Source: Polystyrenella longa (GTDB lineage: Bacteria > Planctomycetota > Planctomycetia > Planctomycetales > Planctomycetaceae). Taken from it: a DNA stretch of 64,000 bases. Positions 1-8,161 of this stretch are shown piece by piece (the stretch's first letter is position 1; each line of letters starts with the position of its first letter). The stretch is from contig NZ_CP036281.1 in the NCBI RefSeq assembly GCF_007750395.1, positions 285,211 to 349,210 of the forward strand, read 5' to 3'. The notes under the pieces were generated by a model. The model did not search any database, was not told the origin of the DNA, and was given only the letters and a program-made list of their open reading frames with translations. Position numbers and translations under genes: made by a program.

Positions 1-934
1 GGAGGGCTGGAGCATGTTTCAGAATACCGCCCATCGCGTAAACCGCCATGTCGGAAAGTCCACCGTAGCCGGAGCCAGCGAACAGGGACTCCCCTTCTTT
101 CCACAGTGAAAGATGCAGGTGCAGACCCGAGCCATTGTCGTTCCATAATGGTTTGGGCATGAAGGTCGCCGTCTTTCCATGTTGAACGGCGACGTTCTTG
201 GCGATGTATTTGTATTTCAGAATGTTGTCCGCGGTCTCCAGTAGCGGACGGTATTTCATATCGATTTCGCATTGCCCGGCAGTCGCCACTTCATGATGCT
301 GCGCTTCAACGTCGACACCGCACTCCATCAATATCAGCATGATCTCCGTTCGAAGATCCTGCAGCGTGTCCGCAGGAGGGACAGGAAAATAACCTTCCTT
401 ATACCGAATTCGATACCCGGCATTAGGAACGGATTCTGCCTTGCCCCGGTTCCATTGGCCTTCCACGCTGTCGACATGGTAGTAGGATTCATGTTCGTTC
501 TGATCAAACCGCACGCTGTCAAAGACAAAAAACTCGGCTTCCGGGCCAAAGTTCGCCGTGTCCGCAAGGCCGGTCGACTGCATGTACTTTTCGGCTTTGC
601 GGGCGACGTTTCGTGGATCTTTGTCGTAGTCTTCGCGTGTGATGGGATCCTGAATATTACAGAACAGGCAGAGCGTTCGATTCATAAACGGGTCGACAAA
701 CGCGGTTCCCGCTTCCGGAACGACTAGCATGTCGCTCTCATTAATTGCCTGCCAGCCATACATCGACGAACCATCGAATCCGAAGCCAACCTCGAAGCTC
801 TCTTCCGTCAAAGCTTTGACCGGAATCGTAAAATGCTTCTGCGTACCGGGAAAGTCCATGAAACGGAGGTCAACGGCGCGGATTTCCCGCTCGCGACAAA
901 GGGCGAGTACTTCTTTTGGTGTCATCATCGTCAT
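1..934 (-). CDS. glnA: Glutamine synthetase type I, N-terminal part (runs off the left edge)
   Basis: Makes glutamine from glutamate, ammonia and ATP in the cytoplasm; the main ammonia-assimilation enzyme. The window holds about 311 residues from the start. Visible family motifs are DGSSMYGW near residue 55, EAEFFVFD near 135 (metal-binding glutamates) and MPKPLWNDNGSGLHLHLS near 262, all typical of bacterial GSI. The adenylylation-site region lies outside the window, so regulation by adenylylation cannot be judged. The start is taken at the ATG ending at 934; two further in-frame ATGs (928, 925) and a GTG (940) lie within five codons, and no strong ribosome binding site picks one. The family assignment is secure; the isoform subtype is not. 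Confidence 0.95.
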   Translation of the reverse strand, partial: MTMMTPKEVLALCREREIRAVDLRFMDFPGTQKHFTIPVKALTEESFEVGFGFDGSSMYGWQAINESDMLVVPEAGTAFVDPFMNRTLCLFCNIQDPITREDYDKDPRNVARKAEKYMQSTGLADTANFGPEAEFFVFDSVRFDQNEHESYYHVDSVEGQWNRGKAESVPNAGYRIRYKEGYFPVPPADTLQDLRTEIMLILMECGVDVEAQHHEVATAGQCEIDMKYRPLLETADNILKYKYIAKNVAVQHGKTATFMPKPLWNDNGSGLHLHLSLWKEGESLFAGSGYGGLSDMAVYAMGGILKHAPAL

Positions 935-1275
935 ATCCACAAATAGCTGAAATCAGCTTCTTCAGTTGTCTGCTGAATGACGGTCCGGTTAACATGGAGC
1001 CGGTTTCCGATTCAGCGTGTGGCTGTAATAAAGCAATTGTTATACCGAATATATCAATTCAAAGACATGGGTGCTTAAATCGTGTGCATCTCTAAGGTGA
1101 TTCTGCGTGGTCTACCTAGAGGCAGCGTACTATCACATTGTTCTGCAATAAGTTAAGCGAATCTTTTGCCTGCTGTCCGTTTAGTCCATGATAGCTCGGC
1201 TCCATCAATTCTGTCATTGCTAAAGCGAATCACTCCTGAAAACTGCTTAAAAAATATGCAGGCCCTGTCCGTTCT
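935..1275. other. Intergenic region between divergent glnA and the LigD-N-like gene
   Basis: About 340 bases carrying the 5' regions of two divergently transcribed genes. It is AT-richer around 1021-1080. I see no open reading frame with coding character and no clear operator palindrome. It probably holds the glnA promoter. Confidence 0.5.
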
Positions 1276-1665
1276 ATGAATCGACGTTTCACTATCCTGA
1301 TTCACGACTTCCCCTTTCTGCACTGGGATTTGCTGGTGGAGGATGGGGAGACATTGCGTACCTGGCGATTGCACGAGGAACCGGATCAATCGCTGAAAAT
1401 CGTCTGCGAGCCTCTGCCCGACCATCGCCTGATCTATCTCGACTATGAAGGTCCAGTGAGTCGAGATCGAGGCAACGTACAGCAATGGACTACCGGTCGG
1501 TGCGAACTGAGCGTACCCGCTGAGGGACGTATTGAGTTGGAATTGAGCAGTCCCCGCCTGACAGGGAAAATGTCGATTCGCCAGGAGAACGACGGCCGTT
1601 GGTGCTGTTATCCACCCGGAGCCGAATTGCCACCCGCTTCCGCTGAGGGGGCCGCCTCGGATTGA
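1276..1665 (+). CDS. Small LigD N-terminal-domain-like protein (DNA polymerase ligase 3'-phosphoesterase fold)
   Basis: A 129-residue protein that is essentially one domain. The opening pattern HDFPFLHWDLLVEDGETLRTW (residues 10-30) resembles the PF13298 family (the LigD 3'-phosphoesterase domain), where H-x(n)-HWDL-E carries metal-binding residues. In LigD this domain trims DNA 3' ends during non-homologous end joining; here it stands alone with no ligase, polymerase or Ku gene nearby. Its role in repair is therefore inference. Its 3' end overlaps the tail of the convergent minus-strand gene by 58 bases. No strong ribosome binding site is visible before the ATG. Confidence 0.7.
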   Translation: MNRRFTILIHDFPFLHWDLLVEDGETLRTWRLHEEPDQSLKIVCEPLPDHRLIYLDYEGPVSRDRGNVQQWTTGRCELSVPAEGRIELELSSPRLTGKMSIRQENDGRWCCYPPGAELPPASAEGAASD

Positions 1666-2378
1666 ATGCGGTCGTCTTCCGAAGGAGAAGCGGCAGCCGG
1701 AATGTCGTCAGACTGGAAAGAGCGACTCCCTTTGATTTGCAATTGGCCCTCTTCAATACTTACCTCGTCGAGTTGCCAATTAAGTTCGGCCAGCTGGTCA
1801 AGCCGAACGGTGAGCAACGTTCCCGACTCCTCGTCGTTTTCACTCCATTCAATTCCGACGGGCAGTTCGTTCTGCTGGTGGCTTAACGTTTCTTCAATGA
1901 TCTGCTGCCATGAGAAGGGGAGCAAGCCTGTCGTGATTTCCTCGATCCGAATCTGCACTTCGTCTTTCTGGACCGAGACCACCTTCAAAGGCGCGGTGAC
2001 GACTCCCTGAAATTCGTTATGAGTGACTCGAAAGGCGAGTACAAATTCGCCGGCTTTAAGCTGAACTCGTGGCTCCGAAATTTCTTGTGGGAGATATATC
2101 TCAACCTGATCCTGAAATTCTGAAGAGGCCAGCCAACTGTTAGCTTCTACTTCGGAAAGAGTGAACTCCCACTCCGGTTTGGTTTCGATATCCTGTTGCA
2201 GGATCTCTCGTTTCTCTTCTACCTTCTTCAGGTTTTCCTGACGAACGGCGATGGGGATATCAATTCGTTTGGCGTACTCTCGGGGAGTTTGCATCGAGAG
2301 CCAGATTACCCCACCCATGCCTGCTGCAAGAAGCAGGAAGATGATTACCAGGAATTTAAAAATCCGTTTTGCGCTCAT
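1608..2378 (-). CDS. Membrane-anchored protein of unknown function
   Basis: A 256-residue protein with one N-terminal hydrophobic segment (residues 7-27) behind a Lys/Arg-rich start, so probably anchored with the bulk in the periplasm. Residues 45-62 are charged and helical. The central part (about 70-215) alternates hydrophobic and polar residues as in beta-rich lipid- or envelope-binding domains, and the tail (225-256) is low-complexity Ser/Ala/Pro/Gly. I do not recognise the family. It lies 33 bases downstream of mazG on the same strand, so the two are probably co-transcribed. Its last 58 bases overlap the convergent LigD-N-like gene, giving a possible antisense contact. Confidence 0.75.
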   Translation of the reverse strand: MSAKRIFKFLVIIFLLLAAGMGGVIWLSMQTPREYAKRIDIPIAVRQENLKKVEEKREILQQDIETKPEWEFTLSEVEANSWLASSEFQDQVEIYLPQEISEPRVQLKAGEFVLAFRVTHNEFQGVVTAPLKVVSVQKDEVQIRIEEITTGLLPFSWQQIIEETLSHQQNELPVGIEWSENDEESGTLLTVRLDQLAELNWQLDEVSIEEGQLQIKGSRSFQSDDIPAAASPSEDDRIQSEAAPSAEAGGNSAPGG

Positions 2379-2411
2379 TACCCCTCCCGGGACTTCAGTT
2401 ATTCATAGATG

Positions 2412-3338
2412 TTATTCGTTCGATGTTGGTGGCTGGCGACGTTCTTCCTGTTTTCCCTGTTGATAAAGTCGCTCCATATCCTGAAGTGTTGCGTCGGCTA
2501 TTGTGCGGCCTTCATTGGCCAGTTGTCGTTCAATATATTGCACTCGTTTTTCGAACTTTTGATTACTCTTTCGGAGCGCTTCTTCCGGATTGATTTTCCA
2601 GCGGCGAGCAATGTTCGCCAACACGAATAGAACGTCGCCCAACTCTTGTTCAACGCGATCTCGACGCGCTTCGTCAAGAATGGGTTCATCGGATACTGGC
2701 GCGCTGTCGACTCCCGCAGTGACGGGCGGAGGAGGGCCGTTGGGGAAGAGTTCCTCCTGGAGTTCGTCCATCTCTTCCCGTAACTTATCAAACAGCATCA
2801 ACCGATCAGGAAAGTCGTAACCCACACGCGCCGCCTTCGTCGAAAGCCGTGCGGCGCGGGCGAGTTGCGGGAGTGCTTTGGGTAACCCGTCGAAGATGGA
2901 GTCCCGTTTCTTCTCGGTCGCTTTCGCTTTTTCCCAATGTTGCCGAACGTCTCCCGCCGACTCGACTTTGACCTCACCAAAGACATGGGGGTGTCGTCGG
3001 ATCATTTTCTCGGTGATCGTTTTTATGACCTGGCAGATATCGAATCGGTTCTCATCGGCCCCAATTTGAGAGTCGAGCATCACTTGTAACAGGACATCTC
3101 CAAGCTCTTCGGTGATATGTTCATCGTTTCCACTGTCGATCGCTTCCAGTAGTTCGTGCGTCTCTTCGAGCGTGTAGGGTTTGATTGTTTCGAGCGTTTG
3201 TTCCCGGTCCCACGGACAGCCCTCCGGCGACCGAAGTTTGGCGATCACCTGACACAACTTCCAGAACAACTCTTTAACGCGGGCTTCTTCAGGAGGAACT
3301 CCCTTCGAGGCAAATGATTCTGGAACAGAAGTCGACAT
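2412..3338 (-). CDS. mazG: Nucleoside triphosphate pyrophosphohydrolase MazG
   Basis: Hydrolyses (d)NTPs to NMP and pyrophosphate, cleaning aberrant nucleotides and lowering nucleotide pools under stress. The protein has two MazG repeats. The first contains [25 protein letters not shown] and [10 protein letters not shown] (residues 35-90); the second contains [10 protein letters not shown] and [17 protein letters not shown] (about 185-255). These acidic EExxE/ExxD clusters bind Mg2+. At 308 residues it is longer than E. coli MazG (263), mostly through a Pro-rich insert (about 198-222) in the second repeat and a charged C-terminus. It is first in a likely two-gene unit with the anchored orphan at 1608-2378. 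Confidence 0.93.
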   Translation of the reverse strand: MSTSVPESFASKGVPPEEARVKELFWKLCQVIAKLRSPEGCPWDREQTLETIKPYTLEETHELLEAIDSGNDEHITEELGDVLLQVMLDSQIGADENRFDICQVIKTITEKMIRRHPHVFGEVKVESAGDVRQHWEKAKATEKKRDSIFDGLPKALPQLARAARLSTKAARVGYDFPDRLMLFDKLREEMDELQEELFPNGPPPPVTAGVDSAPVSDEPILDEARRDRVEQELGDVLFVLANIARRWKINPEEALRKSNQKFEKRVQYIERQLANEGRTIADATLQDMERLYQQGKQEERRQPPTSNE

Positions 3339-3549
3339 GTTGATTCCATATGGAGTTTTGGAAAAGGAGTGAAGTCTATCAGGGGATAGAGATCATACCA
3401 GACGGATGGCATTAGCCCTTTCTATTTTTAGATACTGCAGATTAAAAGGGAACCGTTGCCTTTCCGGAGAATTGGATAAACAGAGGAGGAATTTATAGAA
3501 AACGTGATTCCTTAACACCGTTTTCAAACATCATTCTAACGAATGTATC

Positions 3550-3589
3550 AAAAAAACGTGACCGCAGAAACGATGTCTCCGCGGCCACG
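3550..3589 (-). terminator. Rho-independent terminator of the DUF1080 gene
   Basis: Read on the minus strand, CGTGGCCGC pairs with GCGGTCACG around a loop and is followed by TTTTTTT. It lies 46 bases past the stop codon of the DUF1080 gene. Confidence 0.85.
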
Positions 3590-3635
3590 CTTGTTTTCAA
3601 TTCAACCGGTGAACCTGTCGCCAGATTAACTCTGA

Positions 3636-4616
3636 CTAGTCTTTTTCCACGATCCAGATATTGCGGAAGTGAACCGGGTTACCATGGTTCTGCAGGAAGA
3701 GGGGGCCTGCTTTTTCATCGCTGCGCCCACCGCCCGGGGTTGCGTGAGGCAACTTCAGGTTGTCGTGGATTTTCACTCCGTTGAGTTTGATTGTGACGAC
3801 GCCGTCTTCCACTTTTTTGCCTTCGTCATCAAATTTGGCGCCTTGGAAGTCGACGTCGTAGGTTTGCCAAGAAAGCGGGGGAAGACACATGTTTAAGATT
3901 GGTCGCGAAATTTTGTAAATGCCACCACACTCATTGTCGTAGCCCGGCAGTCCGAAGGAATCGAGGACCTGGGTTTCGTATTGGTCAGTAAGGTACATGC
4001 CGCTGTTACCGCGGGCCTGTCCCAGTGCTTCTGGCATAAAGGGAGTGCGGAACTCGAGGTGTAAGGTGAAGTTCTCGAAAGATCGTTTGGTGCGAGGGGC
4101 TCCGTCTTTCCCCAATGTTCCAAGATGGCCATCCACGATTTCGCCACCATTCCAGGCTTCAAGGTCGGTCCCATCAAACAGGACTGTCGCGAACTCAGGA
4201 GCTTTAGCACCTAGTGTCGGTGACTGACGGACAGTTTTGGTTAAGGAAAACGAATCCCCTTCCAGCACAGCAATGCTCAGCGTGTCTCCTTCGATTTTTC
4301 CTTCAGCCATTTTTCCTTTCAGGTTAACGACGCCATCCGTCAGTGTTCCGTCCAGAACAATTTCATCTTTCAGCGTCCAACCTGCACCAGGCAATCCCCC
4401 CCCCAGTACATGGACTTCGAATTTTCCTTTGCCACGAGCGATGACTTGGGCACCCATTTTGGTGTCGCCCGCCATTCCCTCGTATTCACCCTGGATCTGA
4501 AAATCGATACCGGCTTCTTCGGCGGAAAGATAGGTAGGGCTTTTTTTGTCCGCTGCCGATGCAACGAGAGAAAGCGAAAGGAACAGGGCTACGGGAGCCA
4601 ACAGCAAAGAACGCAT
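3636..4616 (-). CDS. Exported DUF1080 (3-keto-disaccharide hydrolase-like) protein
   Basis: A secreted protein with the concanavalin-like fold of the DUF1080/PF06439 family, which is greatly expanded in planctomycetes; characterised members act on 3-keto-glycosides, but the substrate here is unknown. The chosen start gives MRSLLLAPVALFLSLSLVASA, a clear signal peptide, and is preceded by GAGGT five bases upstream. An in-frame ATG at 4628 and a longer reading to 4724 lack such a site. Family markers are LFDGTDLEAWNG (about 145) and the C-terminal GPLFLQNHGNPVHFRNIWI. An N-terminal module of about 100 residues with Gly-rich beta pattern precedes the catalytic-type domain. It ends in a strong terminator and stands alone. 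Confidence 0.9.
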   Translation of the reverse strand: MRSLLLAPVALFLSLSLVASAADKKSPTYLSAEEAGIDFQIQGEYEGMAGDTKMGAQVIARGKGKFEVHVLGGGLPGAGWTLKDEIVLDGTLTDGVVNLKGKMAEGKIEGDTLSIAVLEGDSFSLTKTVRQSPTLGAKAPEFATVLFDGTDLEAWNGGEIVDGHLGTLGKDGAPRTKRSFENFTLHLEFRTPFMPEALGQARGNSGMYLTDQYETQVLDSFGLPGYDNECGGIYKISRPILNMCLPPLSWQTYDVDFQGAKFDDEGKKVEDGVVTIKLNGVKIHDNLKLPHATPGGGRSDEKAGPLFLQNHGNPVHFRNIWIVEKD

Positions 4617-5025
4617 AACAGACCTCATTATTAATTCGTTGATGGAGTGTAGATGCAGGCGTAAATTCAGGAGGGCGAACAGGAAGCAGCTCAACCCGCG
4701 TTGGGGATGAGAACATTCCCCCATTCGTAGAAGGAAGGAGGGCGATGCCAGTGGACGACGACCTGTGGGAGTCTCAGTCTGACGATTCAGTCTGTCAATT
4801 CAGCCCGAATCCCGGTTTGTCCAAACCAGCATCTCTATCCAGCTTACAACCAACAACCCCCCGTCGCCAAGTGTCTGGCCGGGGAAAAAGGGCTGGGGCA
4901 AGGGTTACGAAGTGCTGAACAGACAACCGTTTTAACGATTTTCACCGATAGTCCCGACGAAGTAGTCCCCTTAAAAAACGAAATAAGTGATCCGTCTATT
5001 CTACGTTGACTAAACTCACTTACCC
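4617..5025. other. Intergenic region upstream of the DUF1080 gene and downstream of citrate synthase
   Basis: About 400 bases without a convincing reading frame. It must hold the promoter of the DUF1080 gene. I see no recognisable riboswitch or repeat. The right end abuts the citrate synthase terminator. Confidence 0.5.
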
Positions 5026-5064
5026 AACAAAAAAAGGAGTTCAGTTAACCGTCTGAACTCCTTT
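5026..5064 (-). terminator. Rho-independent terminator of citrate synthase
   Basis: On the minus strand a perfect 12-bp stem AAAGGAGTTCAG / CTGAACTCCTTT (5053-5064 with 5033-5044) with an 8-base loop is followed by a run of T. It sits 35 bases past the gltA stop codon. Confidence 0.92.
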
Positions 5065-5099
5065 CAATGATTCGTAGCCGAACAAACCTTCTTCGCTAC

Positions 5100-6242
5100 T
5101 TAGCGGTCGCCGATCGGTTTGACGGTGCGTTCGTCTGGGCCGGTGTAGTTGGAGGAGGGGCGGATGATTTTGTTGTCCGCGTATTGCTCAAGTACGTGGG
5201 CACACCAACCGGCGATGCGGCTGGCGGCGAAGATGCAGGTGAAGAGCTCTTTCGGAATGCCCATGTAGTACTGCAGGCTGGCCGAGTAGAAGTCGACATT
5301 GCAGTTCTTGTTGATCAATGGTTTGATCGTTGCTTCCATTTTCTCGGAAATGTCGTACCAGACAGGTTCGCCTTTTTCATTTCCGAGGCGTTTGGAAAGT
5401 TCTTTCATGTGTTTCGCACGGGGGTCTTCCACCTGGTAGACGGCGTGACCAAAGCCCATGAACTTTCCTTTGTTCGCTTTGACTTCTTTAACCCACGCTT
5501 CGACTTTGTCGGCGGACCCGATTTCGTGCAGCGTTTTGATGACTTCGATATTCGCTCCACCGTGGAGTTTCCCTTTCAGGGCTCCTATGGCACCCGTGAT
5601 GGCAGAGTAAATGTCACTGAGCGTCGCGGAGATCACGCGGGCGGTGAAAGTACTGGCGTTGAATCCATGTTCGGCGTGGAGAATCAAAACGAGATCCATC
5701 GCTTTGATCTCATCGTCGGTGGGGTCAACTCCATTCAACATATACATGGTGTTAGCGGCGAAGCTGAGACCAGGTTTGGGATCGAGAATTTCTTTCCCAT
5801 CGCGGTGGCGACGAATCGCAGCAACCAGTGTGGCCATGAGGGAGGTCAAACGAATCGCTTTGCGGAAGTTCGCTTCGGTTGATTCGTCTTCTGCTTCGGA
5901 ATCGTAGACTCCCGCAATCGAGATGGCCGAACGCAGAGCGGTCATGGGAATGACATCTTGCGGTAGCGATTTGACGAACTCTTTCAGTTGTGGTGGCAGC
6001 GACTGGTAGGTGGCCATCAACTCGGAGAATTCTTTCAGCTCTTCTTTGTTAGGGAGTTCCCCTTTGAAGAGCAGATAAGCGACTTCTTCGAAATTGGTGT
6101 TTTCCGCCAGGTCATCAATGTTGTATCCGCGGTAAAGAAGTTTTCCTTCTTCACCACTGATGTAGCAGACAGAACTGTCTGCGGCTTTGACTCCCTTTAG
6201 ACCTTTGGAGACGTCTGGCTTCGGCTCTTTACCATCACTCAT
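5100..6242 (-). CDS. gltA: Citrate synthase (type II-like, short form)
   Basis: Condenses oxaloacetate with acetyl-CoA to citrate, the entry step of the TCA cycle. The 380-residue length fits the short Gram-positive/archaeal type of citrate and 2-methylcitrate synthases rather than the 430-residue E. coli form. Active-site motifs are HAEHGFNAST (about 188), GALKGKLHGGAN (about 223), MGFGHAVY (about 262, catalytic His) and DFYSASLQYYMG (about 317, catalytic Asp). The C-terminal RPSSNYTGPDER matches family members. The start ATG ends at 6242. The gene stands alone with its own terminator. 2-methylcitrate synthase activity cannot be excluded, but no prp genes are adjacent. Confidence 0.93.
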   Translation of the reverse strand: MSDGKEPKPDVSKGLKGVKAADSSVCYISGEEGKLLYRGYNIDDLAENTNFEEVAYLLFKGELPNKEELKEFSELMATYQSLPPQLKEFVKSLPQDVIPMTALRSAISIAGVYDSEAEDESTEANFRKAIRLTSLMATLVAAIRRHRDGKEILDPKPGLSFAANTMYMLNGVDPTDDEIKAMDLVLILHAEHGFNASTFTARVISATLSDIYSAITGAIGALKGKLHGGANIEVIKTLHEIGSADKVEAWVKEVKANKGKFMGFGHAVYQVEDPRAKHMKELSKRLGNEKGEPVWYDISEKMEATIKPLINKNCNVDFYSASLQYYMGIPKELFTCIFAASRIAGWCAHVLEQYADNKIIRPSSNYTGPDERTVKPIGDR

Positions 6243-7725
6243 GAGTATGTTTCTAACTTAACAATTAAACCTGGTTCGGAATGTACGAATCGTGTGTATG
6301 ATTTTCTCGGACTGTCGGAATGCGATTTCAATTCAGTCGCGTTTCCATTGCCGGGGTGTTGTCTGTTCAGCCAGCTTCCTGCAGCCATTTGGGGCGCCGA
6401 GTTTCTGTTCTTCAGGACCCCTCTCGGTCAACACCGAGGTCTTCCATTCCGGGTGGAGTGGTAAGCATGTAGAGGTTTTGATCACGGAAGGGTTGGCGCC
6501 GAAGTGAATATAGTACCGATTCGTATCTTGCGCTTCAAACAACTTCAAAGCACTCTGACGGAATCTCAGGCAGAGGAGCCAAATCGGCACTGTTGCAGTA
6601 TCTCCGGGGGAGGGCTGGTTGGGAAGTCTTCGCCAATTCCGTGAACATTCGGCGAGGTTTCTCCCAGTGATGACTCAAATAAGTGTTCTCAACATTGTAT
6701 CTCCACAAGGTAAAGCGTCGCGAACCGAATCCCCTGAAGAGTCATTTTGCGAAAAATTGCAGATCGACCGAGTCGAGTGGGAGGGCCTGGCCAGCCAATG
6801 GGCCCGAAGGGAGGCCGGAATCGACTTGATGGCCGATTTCGGCTGTCGGGGAGGTTTCCTGGAGGGAATTTCTTCAAAACCAGTAGAGGAAGGGTTCGCC
6901 CCTGACCGATCCACTGAAAATGATTCGGCCCGAGTCGACAATAAGGTGAACTCATTCGATATCCACTACGAGCGGATAGTATACCAGCGTTCCGCGCGAG
7001 TTCAACGAACCTGGCCTGTCAGGATGTCTCCTGTCTGTGAATCCCGTAAGCGTTCGATCTGCCTTTCGGTTGTTTTGAGGCTGTTGAAGAGCGTTTGCAG
7101 GGTGAAATGGCGGCGAAAACCTGTTTTATACCGACTTTCCTACCGGAGAATGGCTTCTTTTTAGATTACGCCGGTTGCCCAGTTGAATGGTCGTCCGAAT
7201 AATTCTGGAAGTTGTATGCAGTTCTGGAGCTCCGCTTCGGGCAGATTTTGGATGTACGCGTATGGCAGGTTGAGGGCGAGAACCACCATTCTCAGGATCG
7301 TCAATGTAGTCAGTAGGAAGAGCGCTCTGTACAAAAGCGTAGAGGATTTTCGACTTTCTTTGGACTTGAGAAAAATCTGGAAAACGGACTTGTTTTTTAG
7401 AGAAAAATTGTGTGGTGCTCACTTTTTTCTGGTAGAGTGTTTTTCACTCGGAGTGCGAGGATTGAGTTTGTCAATCGGGTCTCGAGAGAGAACGGATGCT
7501 GTCACAGAGAGCCCCCTCTTGCTGAAGAGTCGGTCCAGGCGAGCCGGTCGAAATATTTAGTCGAAGTCCCACCTTGTTTAACTTCGATCTGAGTCGACCA
7601 ATTATCAGCCCCAAACTGACTGACTGAGCAGTTGCCAGCATCCTGTTTCGATCGCGACTGCCGCTTTGCGGACTGACGAACAACTGACAGTCCCTGTTAC
7701 CTGAATAAGACAGGCGTCTGAAACT

Positions 7726-7740
7726 ACAGGAATTTCCTGT
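7726..7740. promoter_or_regulatory. 15-bp palindrome, candidate operator copy 1 upstream of the sigma factor gene
   Basis: ACAGGAATTTCCTGT is a perfect inverted repeat around one central base. It shares the core GAATTTC and the layout AC-2-GAATTTC-2-GT with the palindrome at 8010-8024. A third palindrome, CCTGAAATTCAGG, lies at 7753-7765. The function is inferred only from symmetry and repetition. Confidence 0.35.
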
Positions 7741-8009
7741 TCAGATTTCCTGCCTGAAATTCAGGTTAAAGGATTTCCCCCGCCGGTTTTGGTCGCTGAC
7801 GTTGTATCCACACGTCGGTGTATTAATATTCTGGAGCAGGGTGATTCTGGCGAATAATCGCCGGGGATGATTTTGAGTCTCATACTATTAATGAATTTGT
7901 TCACTTCTTCAAAACGAGTGAATGTTTCAGAATCAGGAACGGGGATTCGAGGTCAGTACTGTCATTTCGTTCTGATTTCAGACTGTTCGAACACAGTTTT
8001 CATTATCTC

Positions 8010-8024
8010 ACTAGAATTTCTAGT
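8010..8024. promoter_or_regulatory. 15-bp palindrome, candidate operator copy 2 upstream of the sigma factor gene
   Basis: ACTAGAATTTCTAGT is a perfect inverted repeat with a single central base, about 138 bases before the sigma-factor start. It matches the 7726-7740 palindrome at AC, GAATTTC and GT. It could be an operator or part of a leader hairpin. Confidence 0.35.
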
Positions 8025-8161
8025 ACCATGCGAAGATTTTCTTCGTCGTTTACGACCATAATGAATGCAGCGAAAGCTGAGTCTGGTCGAATAACAATTG
8101 GTCAGGAGTTACGTAAAGGGATGTACGTTTTGTTTCACAATTTGTTTAAAGGGAGTCTATC

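Larger units (their letters stand above)
6243..8161. other. 1.9-kb region without a recognisable gene, upstream of the housekeeping sigma factor
   Basis: This is the longest non-coding stretch in the window. It holds the gltA promoter at its left end and the sigma-factor promoter at its right end. Several small reading frames exist on both strands (the longest 181 codons at 6619-7164), but all have low-complexity Arg/Ser-rich translations, overlap one another antisense and lack good ribosome binding sites. I saw no tRNA, RNase P, tmRNA or 6S signature. From about 7690 to 8050 the DNA is rich in short palindromes, listed separately. A structured RNA, a long leader or a decayed gene is possible. 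Confidence 0.5.

Noticed and set aside
5067-5882. 271-codon plus-strand frame antisense to citrate synthase
   Set aside because: It is a shadow of a strongly conserved gene, and its Val/Phe/Gly-rich translation is typical of the opposite strand of coding DNA.
6619-7164. 181-codon plus-strand frame upstream of rpoD
   Set aside because: The translation is Arg/Ser-rich without domain character, is overlapped by antisense frames, and has no convincing ribosome binding site.
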